Shown in pieces: positions 26,948-35,785 of a stretch of DNA of 64,000 bases. The stretch is from Akkermansia muciniphila (GTDB taxonomy: Bacteria; Verrucomicrobiota; Verrucomicrobiia; Verrucomicrobiales; Akkermansiaceae), in contig CANQLV010000004.1 in NCBI GenBank assembly GCA_947624785.1, positions 62,001 through 126,000 of the forward strand. The letters are read 5' to 3'. Position 1 is the first letter of the stretch. Each line of letters begins with the position of its first letter. A program made the position numbers and the translations under genes. The notes below the pieces were generated by a model. That model was not told the origin of the DNA, did not search any database, and saw nothing but the letters and a program-made list of their open reading frames with translations.

Positions 26948-28105
26948 ATGACCGCTCCGCTTGCCGCAACGACAAACCCCGACCAGCTCTTGTGCCGTAT
27001 CGCCGGAATTGGAGACCTCTTCGCCATTGAAGGGGAATTCGTCACCGGCAAGGAAATCCCCAGCGGCCACATCAACACCACCTACAAGGCCACCTACCGC
27101 AAAAGCGACGGGACGGAAGATTCCTACATCCTCCAGCGCATCAACGACTATGTCTTCAAGGATCCCAGAGCCGTCATGCGCAATGTGGAGAAAGTCACGC
27201 GGCACATCAACTGGAAAGTCCTGCGCCGCCTGAAGGACTCCGCCGGGCAGACCCTCAACCTCTATCCGGCACGCGGCGGCCGCAACTACATCGACATTCC
27301 CGGGGACGGCATCTGGCGCTGCTACAATTACCTGGCAGGCACGCATACCTATGACGTGGTGGAAAACACCCGCCAGGCGTACCAGGCCGGATTCGCGTTC
27401 GGCTCCTTCCAGGACCTGATCAGCGACATGAATCCGGACGACATTGTGGAAACCATCCCAGGATTCCACCATACCCGGAACCGCTTCAACCGCCTGATGG
27501 AAGTAGCGGCCCAGGACCCGCAGGAACGCCTCTCCACCTGCCTTCCGGAACTGGACTTCATCAAGGCGCGCGAGCAGGACGTGGACCGTCTGCTGGACCT
27601 GCAGGCCGGCGGCGTGCTTCCCACCCGCATCACCCATAACGATACCAAGATCAACAACGTCATGCTGGACGAGGATACGGACCACGCCGTTTGCGTCATT
27701 GACCTGGATACGGTCATGCCCGGCCTTGTGCTCTATGACTTCGGCGACATGGTGCGCACCGTCACCCCGCCTACGGAAGAAGATGAGGAAGACCTGGACA
27801 AGGTGCGCATGCGCATGCCCATGTTCCAATCCATTGTGGAAGGGTACCTGGCCGCCGCCCACGGCTTCCTGACTCAGGCGGAAATAGACCAGCTTGCCTT
27901 CTCGGGAAAACTCATCACGCTGGAAATCGGCATCCGGTTCCTGACGGACTACCTGGAAGGGGACCAATACTTCAAGATTTCCCGCCCGGACCACAACCTC
28001 AGCCGCTGCCGCACGCAGCTCAAGCTGGTGGAATGCATTGAACAGGAACTTCCGGCCATGGAGCAATATGTCAAGCGCGTGGCCAAGGGGATGTCCAGAA
28101 AATAG
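26948..28105 (+). CDS. nahK: N-acetylhexosamine 1-kinase-like phosphotransferase
   Basis: NahK phosphorylates GlcNAc or GalNAc at C1, feeding the lacto-/galacto-N-biose (Leloir-like) pathway. The 385-aa protein has the APH kinase fold: a nucleotide loop IPSGHINTTYKATY (about residues 38-51), the catalytic loop THNDTKINNVMLDE (about 233, Asp as base) and the metal loop CVIDLDTVMPGLVLYDFGDMVR (about 254-275). That last motif closely follows NahK rather than aminoglycoside kinases. It is probably co-transcribed with obg (31-base gap) and ends at a terminator. Homoserine kinase type II is a more distant option. It suits an organism living on mucin sugars. Confidence 0.8.
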   Translation: MTAPLAATTNPDQLLCRIAGIGDLFAIEGEFVTGKEIPSGHINTTYKATYRKSDGTEDSYILQRINDYVFKDPRAVMRNVEKVTRHINWKVLRRLKDSAGQTLNLYPARGGRNYIDIPGDGIWRCYNYLAGTHTYDVVENTRQAYQAGFAFGSFQDLISDMNPDDIVETIPGFHHTRNRFNRLMEVAAQDPQERLSTCLPELDFIKAREQDVDRLLDLQAGGVLPTRITHNDTKINNVMLDEDTDHAVCVIDLDTVMPGLVLYDFGDMVRTVTPPTEEDEEDLDKVRMRMPMFQSIVEGYLAAAHGFLTQAEIDQLAFSGKLITLEIGIRFLTDYLEGDQYFKISRPDHNLSRCRTQLKLVECIEQELPAMEQYVKRVAKGMSRK

Positions 28106-28140
28106 AGAGGGAGCTCTCCCTCCTTTCTTCCATTTCTTCC

Positions 28141-28170
28141 GGGACGGCTATGCCGTCCCTTATTATTTAT
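28141..28170 (+). terminator. Terminator after the nahK-like gene
   Basis: GGGACGGC (28141-28148) pairs with GCCGTCCC (28152-28159), with a 3-base loop and TTATTATTTAT after it. A second small hairpin, GGGAG/CTCCC, lies just before, at about 28110-28121. Confidence 0.75.
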
Positions 28171-28233
28171 ATTATTTGAACACTGCGGCGATTTCCACAA
28201 TCCAAGAAACATTCCACGCAATCGCCACAGACC

Positions 28234-29259
28234 ATGTTTGAAATACCGGATATTCAACTCAATCAATATGGCAAGCCGGCAAGGATCATGTATCTGGCCC
28301 CGTATGCCCCCGACGCCCCCGATTTCTCCAAAAAACCCTACACGGGCAACGGAGGCTATCCCCAGTACCACTACAACATTTACAAGGCCATTCAGGACAT
28401 CGGCTATGACGTCGTTTCCTCCTCCAAGCCCTATTCCGTGCAGTTCGCCAAAGGAAACGTGGACTATGTGTTCTCCCTGATGAACAGGTTCGGCATGTCC
28501 AAGCCTGAAATATTCATCTCCTCCTACTGCGAATTCATCCAGGTTCCCTATCTGGGCGCACCGCCCAACATCCGCGCCATTGCGGAAGACAAGCTCCTGA
28601 CCAAGCTGGTATTCCGCTCCCTGGGCCTGAACATGCCGGAAGGCATCGGGCTTTCCGTGGAAAAAGGCATTCCGGACAAGGCTCCCTTCCCCGGCCCCTA
28701 CTTCGTCAAAAAACGGTTTGGAGCCGCTTCCGGCGGTATACGGGAAGACAGCATCTGCGGCTCCTGGGAGGCGGTAGCCGCGTGCGCCCGGCGCCTGATG
28801 GAGGAAGGCCATGAAGTGCTCGTGGAACAATACTGCGAAGGCATTGACGTCACGGTTCCCGTGCTGGGCGGAGAAAAACCCGTCATCCTGGGATACGTGC
28901 AGCCAAAATCCGACAAACCGGGCAGCATCATTACGGAAGACCTGAAACTGCACGACCACCTGGGCTACCAGATAGTCTCCGTGCACGACCTGGAACAGGA
29001 CATCGCCAACGACGTTCAAAAAGTCTGGAACGCCCTGGGGCCGATGGACTATTTCCGCATCGACTACCGGATTGACTTTGAAAAGGGCGAACGGCGCATC
29101 CTGGAAATGAACATCTGCTGCCACCTGGGCAAAAGCGGCTCCATCTGCCTGGCGGCCGCAGAACACGGCTACTCCCAGGCGGACATTCTCAAATACATCC
29201 TCGCCTACAGCATGAACAGGCAGAAAAACCTCTGCCAATACGGCACGTGGCTCATCTGA
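28234..29259 (+). CDS. ATP-grasp ligase, D-Ala-D-Ala ligase-like
   Basis: The 341-aa protein has ATP-grasp features: an N-terminal preATP-grasp part (RIMYLAPYAPDAPDF; GNGGYPQYHYNIYKAIQDIGYDVV), ATP-binding FPGPYFVKKRFGAASGGI (about residues 151-168), EVLVEQYCEGIDVTVPVLG (about 190-208) and the metal-binding MNICCHLGKSGSI (about 290-302). The pattern is nearest to the D-alanine:D-alanine ligase group but the N-terminus is different and the length is a little short. It may join an amino acid to an unknown carrier. No promoter is obvious; an imperfect repeat GGCGATT/AATCGCC lies before it, at about 28187 and 28219. Confidence 0.75.
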   Translation: MFEIPDIQLNQYGKPARIMYLAPYAPDAPDFSKKPYTGNGGYPQYHYNIYKAIQDIGYDVVSSSKPYSVQFAKGNVDYVFSLMNRFGMSKPEIFISSYCEFIQVPYLGAPPNIRAIAEDKLLTKLVFRSLGLNMPEGIGLSVEKGIPDKAPFPGPYFVKKRFGAASGGIREDSICGSWEAVAACARRLMEEGHEVLVEQYCEGIDVTVPVLGGEKPVILGYVQPKSDKPGSIITEDLKLHDHLGYQIVSVHDLEQDIANDVQKVWNALGPMDYFRIDYRIDFEKGERRILEMNICCHLGKSGSICLAAAEHGYSQADILKYILAYSMNRQKNLCQYGTWLI

Positions 29260-29365
29260 CCCGTATGATGGAGGAACCAATGCATCCTTCCGGTCATATT
29301 TTAAAGCCGGGAAGCCGTTGCATTAAAAATCCCAGAAAGGAGGGCAACGTTTAACCGCGTGGAAA

Positions 29366-29470
29366 CTACTGGCGGTCCGGCTCAATAACGATTTGGCACT
29401 CCACTGGAATAGACAAACCATTAAAAATAGCAGGAAATTTATCAGCATCCTCTCTTGCGATTTCCGGCAT
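29366..29470 (-). CDS. Small open frame abutting the phosphatase stop, 34 aa
   Basis: An ATG at 29470 immediately follows the TAG of the low-molecular-weight phosphatase gene (29471-29473) and runs 34 codons to a TAG (29366-29368). The peptide (starting MPEIAREDADKFP, ending IVIEPDRQ) has a balanced, protein-like composition and would be translationally coupled. It could be a genuine small protein, or the C-terminus of a decayed gene. I do not recognise it. The rest of 29260-29365 shows nothing. Confidence 0.25.
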   Translation of the reverse strand: MPEIAREDADKFPAIFNGLSIPVECQIVIEPDRQ

Positions 29471-29965
29471 CTACCAGGAAAGCTGTTCCTTCAAATGCTC
29501 CAGCAGGTTGGCGCAGCCGTCCTGAAGCAGTTCCACCACATGGTCAAAGCCTTCCTGCCCTCCATAATAAGGGTCCGGCACTTCTTCATCCAGAAAACGG
29601 GTGGTGAAAAAGCACATGGGAACAATCTTTCCTTCCCATTGCCCTCTTTTGTCCAGCCGTTTCAAATCCCGCAGATTCTCCCGGTCCATTCCCACAACCA
29701 GGTCGAACTGTTCCAGATCATCCTTCCGCACGGGGCGTGATTTGACTCCCGGATCGCTGTAGTCGTATTTTTCCAGGGCCGCGAGCATCCGGCGATCCGG
29801 AGGGCAGCCCCGGTGGTAGCCGATCATTCCGGCGGAATCGCTTTCAATCAGGTTTTCCAAACCTTGTTCCTTCACCATCTTCTTAAAAATGATTTCCGCC
29901 GCGGGAGAACGGCAGATATTGCCCAGGCAGACAAACAGGACTCGGTAGGGTTCGGAAGCATTCAT
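29471..29965 (-). CDS. Low-molecular-weight protein-tyrosine phosphatase
   Basis: The enzyme dephosphorylates protein tyrosines, in many bacteria to control exopolysaccharide tyrosine kinases. The 164-aa protein has the P-loop FVCLGNICRSPAAE (Cys and Arg, about residues 12-20) near the N-terminus and the general acid in VPDPYYGG (about 128). It has YDYSDPGVKSRPVRKDDLEQFDLVVGMD in the middle, as usual. ATG 29965 is preferred over the TTG at 29974. No tyrosine kinase is adjacent. A partner in the glycan island is possible but not shown. Confidence 0.93.
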   Translation of the reverse strand: MNASEPYRVLFVCLGNICRSPAAEIIFKKMVKEQGLENLIESDSAGMIGYHRGCPPDRRMLAALEKYDYSDPGVKSRPVRKDDLEQFDLVVGMDRENLRDLKRLDKRGQWEGKIVPMCFFTTRFLDEEVPDPYYGGQEGFDHVVELLQDGCANLLEHLKEQLSW

Positions 29966-30123
29966 GAGGGACAATTCTTTTTTTCAGGATAGGCAAGACG
30001 TTTCCCCGGATCAAGAGGGAAGAGTTTCCTGTACGGAAAACAGATACACGCCGGGACAACGCAGGGAGCAAAGCGCAGAACGCCGCCGTGCCGCCCCAAA
30101 ATAAGATTCCCCTGTGTTTCGGC

Positions 30124-30152
30124 TTGCGTCAGGGGGTGTCTGGCTGTAGATT
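30124..30152 (+). promoter_or_regulatory. Putative leaderless promoter of guaB
   Basis: TTGCGT (30124-30129) and TAGATT (30147-30152) are spaced 17, with 5 bases to the ATG at 30158. There is no Shine-Dalgarno sequence. Confidence 0.6.
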
Positions 30153-30157
30153 ATCGC

Positions 30158-31609
30158 ATGGCAGATCTCCCTCTTGGATTAAGTTTTGATGACGTGCTCC
30201 TGCTGCCCCGCCTGAGCGCGATTCTTCCCGGTGATGCGGACATCAGTTCCCAGCTTGTTCCCGGTTTTGACATGAAAATCCCCGTGCTGTCCGCAGCCAT
30301 GGATACCGTTTCCGAATCGGAACTGGCGATTGCCCTGGCACGGGAAGGCGGCCTGGCCGTCATTCACCGCAATAATCCCATCGACATCCAGGCGGCCATG
30401 GTTTCCCGCGTGAAGCGTTTTGAAAACGCGGTCATCCCGAACCCCGTCACGGTGAACAAGGACATGACGCTGGAAGAAGTCCATCAGATCATGATGGACC
30501 AGGGTTACTCCGGCTTCCCCGTGGTGGACGCCAACCGCAGGCTGGAAGGCATCGTCACCGGACGCGACATGCGCGGCGTGGACGATTACCAGAACGTCCG
30601 GGTCAAGGACGTAATGACCCCCCTTTCCCGCCTGATTACGGCGGCTCCCACCACCACCATTGAGGAAGCTCGCCACATTCTTTACACCCACCGCATTGAA
30701 AAGCTCCCCCTGGTGGATGAAAACGGCGTGCTGGCCGGCCTCATCACGGAAACGGACATCCAGAAGCGCGCCATGTTTGCAGACGCTTCCAAGGACGAGC
30801 ACGGCCACCTGCGCTGCGGCGCCGCCGTGGGCGTGGGCCCCGATTACCTGGACCGCGCCAAGGCGCTGGTTTCCGCCGGAGCGGACGCCCTGTTCATTGA
30901 CGCCGCCACCGGCCACACTACCCGCGTCATGGACGTGGTTTCCAACCTCCGCAAGCTGACGGACCGCCCCATCGTGGCCGGCAACGTGGTGACGGCGGAA
31001 GGAGCCTCCGACCTCATCAAGGCGGGCGTGCAGGCCATCAAGGTGGGCGTGGGCCCCGGCTCCATCTGCACCACCCGCGTCATTTCCGGCGTGGGCATGC
31101 CCCAGTTCACCGCCATTCAGGAGGTAGCCTCCGTAGCCCGTCCCGCGGGCGTCACCGTCATTGCGGACGGCGGCATCCGCTATTCCGGGGACATCGTGAA
31201 AGCCCTGGCCGCCGGCGCTGACCTGGTGATGCTGGGCGGCCTGCTGGCCGGCACGGAAGAAAGCCCCGGCAAGGTGGTCCACTACCAGGGGCGCCACTTC
31301 AAGCAGTACCGCGGCATGGGCTCCCTGGGCGCGATGCGCCGCGGCTCCGGCGACCGCTACGGGCAGAACAGCTCCGGCAAGCTCGTCGCGGAAGGCGTGG
31401 AAGCGCGCGTTCCGTACAAGGGCATGCTGGCGGACGTGGTGTTCCAGCTCATGGGCGGCCTGCGTTCCGGCATGGGCTACTTGGGCGCGCACAGCCTGGC
31501 GGAACTCCGGGACAAGGCCCGGTTCGTCCAGATCACCTCCGGCGGCCTGAAGGAAAGCCACCCCCATGACATCACCATCACGGAAGAACCCATCAACTAT
31601 TCCTGTTAA
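30158..31609 (+). CDS. guaB: Inosine-5'-monophosphate dehydrogenase
   Basis: GuaB oxidises IMP to XMP with NAD+, the committed step to GMP. The 483-aa protein begins [19 protein letters not shown], with [11 protein letters not shown]. It carries the CBS pair (about residues 95-205, with VTGRDMRG and [11 protein letters not shown]) and then the catalytic loop [18 protein letters not shown] (Cys about 306). The flap has [10 protein letters not shown] and the VPYKG block follows. It is 12 bases before guaA and clearly in the same operon, a guaB-guaA order common in bacteria. Confidence 0.97.
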   Translation: MADLPLGLSFDDVLLLPRLSAILPGDADISSQLVPGFDMKIPVLSAAMDTVSESELAIALAREGGLAVIHRNNPIDIQAAMVSRVKRFENAVIPNPVTVNKDMTLEEVHQIMMDQGYSGFPVVDANRRLEGIVTGRDMRGVDDYQNVRVKDVMTPLSRLITAAPTTTIEEARHILYTHRIEKLPLVDENGVLAGLITETDIQKRAMFADASKDEHGHLRCGAAVGVGPDYLDRAKALVSAGADALFIDAATGHTTRVMDVVSNLRKLTDRPIVAGNVVTAEGASDLIKAGVQAIKVGVGPGSICTTRVISGVGMPQFTAIQEVASVARPAGVTVIADGGIRYSGDIVKALAAGADLVMLGGLLAGTEESPGKVVHYQGRHFKQYRGMGSLGAMRRGSGDRYGQNSSGKLVAEGVEARVPYKGMLADVVFQLMGGLRSGMGYLGAHSLAELRDKARFVQITSGGLKESHPHDITITEEPINYSC

Positions 31610-31621
31610 ACCCTCCCTCAC

Positions 31622-33145
31622 ATGGACGACAAGCACCTCGTAGCCGTCATTGACTTCGGCTCCCAATACACCCAGCTCATTGTGCGCCGCGTGCGCGAAC
31701 TGGGCTACATGGCCAAACTGTACGCGCTGGAAGACCTGGACCAGATTCACGAACCCGGCGCCGTCATCCTTTCCGGCGGTCCTAAAAGCACCACGGACGC
31801 GGACGCTCCGGACATTGACTTTGAATGGCTCAAGAGCCTGAACGTCCCCGTCCTGGGCGTGTGCTACGGCATGCAGCTGCTGAACATCAAGCACGGCGGT
31901 TCCGTCAAGGCCAGCAACAAGCGGGAATACGGCCCCGCGGCCCTGCTTCCGGAAGCCTGCACGGGCCTGTACCGGGACATGTCCCCCTCCTCCCAGGTAT
32001 GGATGAGCCATTCGGATACGGTGGACCGCCTGGCGGAAGGCTGCCGGGTCATCGCCCGCAACGCGGAAGGCGTCCCCGTCTCCCTCCAGTGGGGGGAAGC
32101 GACCTTCGGCATCCAGTTCCATCCGGAAGTGACCCATTCCCATGAAGGGCGCACCATCCTGCGCAATTTCCTCTCCTGCGCCGCCAACCTCAAGAAGTTC
32201 GACATCGGCGACTTCAAGCGGCAGCTTATCCGGGAAATCCGGGAGCGCGTGGGAGACAAGCAGGTGGTCTGCGGCGTCTCCGGCGGCGTGGACAGCACCG
32301 TGCTGGCCGTCCTGCTGCATGAGGCAGGCGTGAACATGCGCGCCATTTTTGTGGACAACGGCCTGCTGCGCAAGAATGAGGCCGATGAGGTGCGCGCCAA
32401 TTTCGCCCGCATGAACGTGGAAATCGAAACGGTGGACGCCTCCGAACGCTTCCTGACGGCCCTGGCCGGGGAAGGCGACCCGGAAAAGAAGCGCCGCATC
32501 ATCGGCGGCCTGTTCATCGACGTGTTCTGGGACGCCGTGGGAGATGCGGAAATGCTCGCCCAGGGCACCCTGTACCCGGACGTGATTGAAAGCGCCTCCA
32601 ACGCCAAGTCCAAGGCATCCGTCATCAAGACCCACCACAACCGCGTGGAACGCGTGCTGGAACTCCAGGCGCAGGGGAAGGTGCTGGAACCCCTGGCGGA
32701 ACTGTTCAAGGACGAGGTGCGCGAACTGGGAGCCTCCATGGGCATCCCGCATGACATCCTGTGGCGCCATCCCTTCCCCGGCCCCGGCCTCGCCGTGCGC
32801 TGCCCCGGCGTGGTGACCAAGGACCGCCTGGACATCATCCGGGAGTGTGACGCCATCTTCATCGGCAATTTGAAGAAATACGGCTGGTATGAAAAGGTCT
32901 GGCAGGCCTACGCCGGCCTCATCCCGGTGAAAACGGTGGGAGTGAAAGGGGACGAGCGCTCCTATGAATGGGCCACCAACCTGCGCGCCATCGTGTCGGA
33001 AGACGCCATGACGGCGGACTGGGTGGAACTGCCCCCCGCCCTGCTGCGTGAAACCAGCAACCGCATCCTCAATGAAGTGAAGGGCATCAACCGCGTCCTT
33101 TACGATATTTCCACCAAGCCCCCGGCTTCCATTGAGTGGGAATAA
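31622..33145 (+). CDS. guaA: GMP synthase (glutamine-hydrolysing)
   Basis: GuaA aminates XMP to GMP using glutamine and ATP. The 507-aa protein holds the class I amidotransferase domain (IDFGSQYTQLIVRRVRELG; nucleophile GVCYGMQLL, Cys about 81; His-Glu in FGIQFHPEVTHS) and then the ATP-pyrophosphatase PP-loop VCGVSGGVDSTV (about 218). The dimerisation domain contains HPFPGPGLAVR and the C-terminus ends LYDISTKPPASIEWE, as is universal in GuaA. A perfect 11-bp hairpin follows 8 bases after the stop. Confidence 0.98.
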   Translation: MDDKHLVAVIDFGSQYTQLIVRRVRELGYMAKLYALEDLDQIHEPGAVILSGGPKSTTDADAPDIDFEWLKSLNVPVLGVCYGMQLLNIKHGGSVKASNKREYGPAALLPEACTGLYRDMSPSSQVWMSHSDTVDRLAEGCRVIARNAEGVPVSLQWGEATFGIQFHPEVTHSHEGRTILRNFLSCAANLKKFDIGDFKRQLIREIRERVGDKQVVCGVSGGVDSTVLAVLLHEAGVNMRAIFVDNGLLRKNEADEVRANFARMNVEIETVDASERFLTALAGEGDPEKKRRIIGGLFIDVFWDAVGDAEMLAQGTLYPDVIESASNAKSKASVIKTHHNRVERVLELQAQGKVLEPLAELFKDEVRELGASMGIPHDILWRHPFPGPGLAVRCPGVVTKDRLDIIRECDAIFIGNLKKYGWYEKVWQAYAGLIPVKTVGVKGDERSYEWATNLRAIVSEDAMTADWVELPPALLRETSNRILNEVKGINRVLYDISTKPPASIEWE

Positions 33146-33152
33146 GGTTTCC

Positions 33153-33184
33153 GCACCCTGTTGGCGTGCCGTTCAACAGGGTGC
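33153..33184 (+). terminator. Hairpin after guaA
   Basis: GCACCCTGTTG (33153-33163) and CAACAGGGTGC (33174-33184) form a perfect 11-bp stem with a 10-base loop. No U-run follows, so it may be a Rho-type or partial terminator, or an mRNA-stabilising end. Confidence 0.5.
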
Positions 33185-33230
33185 CTGCCGCTCAACGCCG
33201 CCGGTAATGAATAACAAAGGGAGAAAAACA

Positions 33231-33836
33231 ATGACTGAACTGGAAAAATGCATGGCGGGCGAATGGTATGACTGCCATGACAAGGTGTTTCTGGAATTCA
33301 AGAGCAGGACTCACCGGCTCCTGATGAAGTACAATTCCCTGCCTTACGACCATAAGGAGGAGAAGTATCAGGTGCTGAAGGAAATGCTGGGCAGCATCGG
33401 CACAAAAGTGTCCATCGGCCATTCCTTCATCTGCGACTATGGCTGCAATATCCATATCGGGAACAACGTCACCGTCAATACGGGCTGCACGTTCGTGGAC
33501 TGCAACAGGATCACCATCGGCAGCAATGTGCTCATCGCTCCGAACGTGCAGATTTACACCGCTACGCACCCCATTGAACTGAATGAGCGCCTCACTCCCG
33601 TGGAAACGTCGGAGGGCATCGAGTACGTCCGCCATACCTTCGCCCTTCCGGTGACGATAGAAGACGGCTGCTGGATTGGCGGCGGCGTCATCATCCTGCC
33701 GGGAATCACGATCGGAAAGGGCAGCGTCATCGGCGCCGGCAGCGTGGTCACCAAAAGTATACCCCCGGACAGTCTGGCGGCCGGAAATCCCTGCAAAGTC
33801 ATCCGTAAAATCAACGGGAGCCAGGACAATGATTAA
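33231..33836 (+). CDS. Sugar O-acetyltransferase, Maa/LacA/NodL type
   Basis: A left-handed beta-helix acetyltransferase that acetylates a sugar with acetyl-CoA. From ATG 33231, with AAAGGGAG upstream, the 201-aa protein has the family N-terminus (MAGEWYDCHDKVFLEFKSRTHRLL). The hexapeptide repeats follow: FICDYGCNIHIGNNVTVNTGCTFVD, ITIGSNVLIAPNVQIYTATHP with the catalytic His about residue 113, and WIGGGVIILPGITIGKGSVIGAGSVVTKSIP. It overlaps the next HAD gene by 8 bases (ATGATTAA), so the two are coupled. The substrate may be maltose, a galactoside or a mucin sugar. Confidence 0.9.
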   Translation: MTELEKCMAGEWYDCHDKVFLEFKSRTHRLLMKYNSLPYDHKEEKYQVLKEMLGSIGTKVSIGHSFICDYGCNIHIGNNVTVNTGCTFVDCNRITIGSNVLIAPNVQIYTATHPIELNERLTPVETSEGIEYVRHTFALPVTIEDGCWIGGGVIILPGITIGKGSVIGAGSVVTKSIPPDSLAAGNPCKVIRKINGSQDND

Positions 33837-34476
33837 ACTGATAGCGTTTGACCTGGATGGCACGATAGGGGAGACGGTCCCCATGTGCATCCGGGCGTTT
33901 GAAAAAGCAGTTTCCCCCTACGCGGGCCGCACGCTGAGCGAACGGGAAATTACCCAGACCTTCGGCCTGAATGAAGTAGGAATGATCAAAATGGTCGCCG
34001 GGGAAAAATGGCGGGAAGCCCTTCATGATTTTTACCCGGTTTATGAAAAGATGCATGAGGAATGCCCGGAACCGTATGAAGGCATTCGCGAATTGATCAA
34101 CACCTTGAAAAAGGAGGGAATATTGGTTGCCCTGATTACCGGAAAAGGGGAAAAGAGCTGCCGCATCACGCTTGAACAATTCGGCATGCAGGATCTGTTC
34201 TGTTCCGTCAAGACCGGAGCGGAAGACCGGCCGAACAAGGCGGAAGCCATTGGTGAACTGCTGCGTGACTACCACCTGGCCAAGGATGAATTTTATTACG
34301 TCGGGGATGCGGTATCGGATGTAACCGCCTGCAGGAAAGCGGGCGTGACCTGCCTGTCCGCCGCCTGGGGAACTACCGCGGACATTCGCGGCCTGGAAGA
34401 AGCCAACCCTTCAAACGTATTTTTCAGTATCAGGGACCTGTCGCATTTCCTGCTCCGGACGCGGGAAAACGCATAA
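33829..34476 (+). CDS. HAD-superfamily phosphatase coupled to the acetyltransferase
   Basis: The 215-aa protein shows HAD motif 1 FDLDGTIGET (residues 6-15), motif 2 VALITGKG, a Lys near RPNKAEAI and motif 4 YVGDAVSDVTAC, with a helical C1 cap. It resembles phosphoglycolate phosphatase/PpaX proteins and is a paralogue of the gene at 6568. The start codon lies inside the last codons of the acetyltransferase, which makes coupled translation and a joint function on one sugar phosphate plausible. No specific substrate can be assigned. Confidence 0.85.
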   Translation: MIKLIAFDLDGTIGETVPMCIRAFEKAVSPYAGRTLSEREITQTFGLNEVGMIKMVAGEKWREALHDFYPVYEKMHEECPEPYEGIRELINTLKKEGILVALITGKGEKSCRITLEQFGMQDLFCSVKTGAEDRPNKAEAIGELLRDYHLAKDEFYYVGDAVSDVTACRKAGVTCLSAAWGTTADIRGLEEANPSNVFFSIRDLSHFLLRTRENA

Positions 34477-34531
34477 CCTGTTCCTCTTTTTTCCGTTGCT
34501 TTAATCAATCGCGCCCTGCAATCCTGCCGCC

Positions 34532-35518
34532 ATGGACACCGGTTCCATCATCCTCACTTCCTTCCTCTCCACCATTCCCGTTTATCTTTTCTTCGCCACG
34601 GGTTTCTATCTGCGCCACAAGCAGGTCATCCAGGCGGACCACGACGCGCCCATCATGCGCATCGCGATGGACGTGGCGTATCCCTGCCTCGTCTTCCACA
34701 GCATCATGAAATACATGGTGCTCTCCGGGAATGAAACGCTCAGCAGCGTTTCCTTTTCCCTCCAGGCCATTGCAGCCGGCGCGCTGGAGCTTCTGCTGGG
34801 CATCGCGGCCGCATGGCTGGTCGCCAAAATGCTGCGCATGCGCATCGGCACGGGCCTGCGCACCTTCACCCTGACGGCGGGGGTGCAGAACTACGCCTTT
34901 TTCGTCATTCCCATTATCCAGATGCTGTTCACGGCCAGCAATGATCCCACGCTGGGCGTCCTCTTCGTCCACAACGTGGGGTGTGAACTGGTCGTCTGGA
35001 GCATCGGCGTCATCATCATCGCAGGCGGTCCGGGCAACCTGAACATGGGCGTCTTCTTCCGCGGCCCCCTGCTGGCGGTCATCGTGGGCCTGGCGCTCGC
35101 CTGGTCCGGCCTGGGAACCTACGTAGCGCAGCCGCCCCTGATGAAGACATTTGAAATGATCGGCAACTGCGCCACGCCCCTGTGCCTGATCCTGTTCGGC
35201 TGTTCCATGAGGGACCTGTGGCACAACATGAAGTGGGAGCCCAAACCCATCATCTGCGGGCTGCTGACGCGCCTGGGACTGGCTCCGGCGCTGCTGCTCC
35301 TGATGGCCTATTTCCTGCCGGTGGACGATTATATCAAGCGCGTCATCATCATCCAGGCGGCGATTCCCTCCGCCGTCATCCCGGTCATTCTGGCCAAACG
35401 CTTCGGCGGCCATCCCGACCTGGGCACCCAAATCCTGCTGACTACCACTGTGGCTTCCTTCCTCACGCTGCCCTGCTGGCTGGCGCTGGGTTCCTCCCTG
35501 GTCGTGCCGTTGTATTAA
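34532..35518 (+). CDS. AEC-family transporter (auxin efflux carrier/malate permease-like)
   Basis: The 328-aa protein is hydrophobic throughout with about 10 membrane segments arranged as two repeats. It opens with SFLSTIPVYLFFATGFYLRHK and has GVQNYAFFVIPIIQMLF (about residue 115), resembling the N-Y-G-F region of AEC carriers, and a C-terminal AIPSAVIPVILAKRFGG segment. Members export auxin or malonate or move malate; the substrate here is unknown. It follows the HAD gene by 55 bases and may be independently transcribed. Confidence 0.82.
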   Translation: MDTGSIILTSFLSTIPVYLFFATGFYLRHKQVIQADHDAPIMRIAMDVAYPCLVFHSIMKYMVLSGNETLSSVSFSLQAIAAGALELLLGIAAAWLVAKMLRMRIGTGLRTFTLTAGVQNYAFFVIPIIQMLFTASNDPTLGVLFVHNVGCELVVWSIGVIIIAGGPGNLNMGVFFRGPLLAVIVGLALAWSGLGTYVAQPPLMKTFEMIGNCATPLCLILFGCSMRDLWHNMKWEPKPIICGLLTRLGLAPALLLLMAYFLPVDDYIKRVIIIQAAIPSAVIPVILAKRFGGHPDLGTQILLTTTVASFLTLPCWLALGSSLVVPLY

Positions 35519-35785
35519 GGCGGCGCGGCAGCATCATTGCCTGGCTGGACGGAAAACAAAACCAGGAAGCCGCCGGACTGGGGCACGGAGCAGCCAAACA
35601 GGCCAGCTCCACGTTCCCGGAACCTTGCCCGTTCACGGATGCGGTTCCTTCATTGGGTATTCCATCAGCAGAACCATTCCGGACCTGGACCGCCTTTATT
35701 CTTTCTGCGCCCCACCGCATTTCCATACTGAAGCTTTCCCACCTTTGTGTTGACTCCCCCGGCGGATGTGTATTGAATGGGTTCC

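Noticed and set aside
25657..27081. Long open frame (474 codons) opposite obg
   Set aside because: Shadow of obg and DUF805; no recognisable domain and compositional bias typical of an antisense frame.
30179..32770. Very long open frame (863 codons) opposite guaB-guaA
   Set aside because: It is antisense to two certain genes and its His/Gly/Ala-rich composition is the mirror of their GC-biased codons.
35519..35776. Short gene between the AEC transporter and the lipoprotein
   Set aside because: The frames there are Pro/Arg-rich with no start signal and no recognisable pattern.
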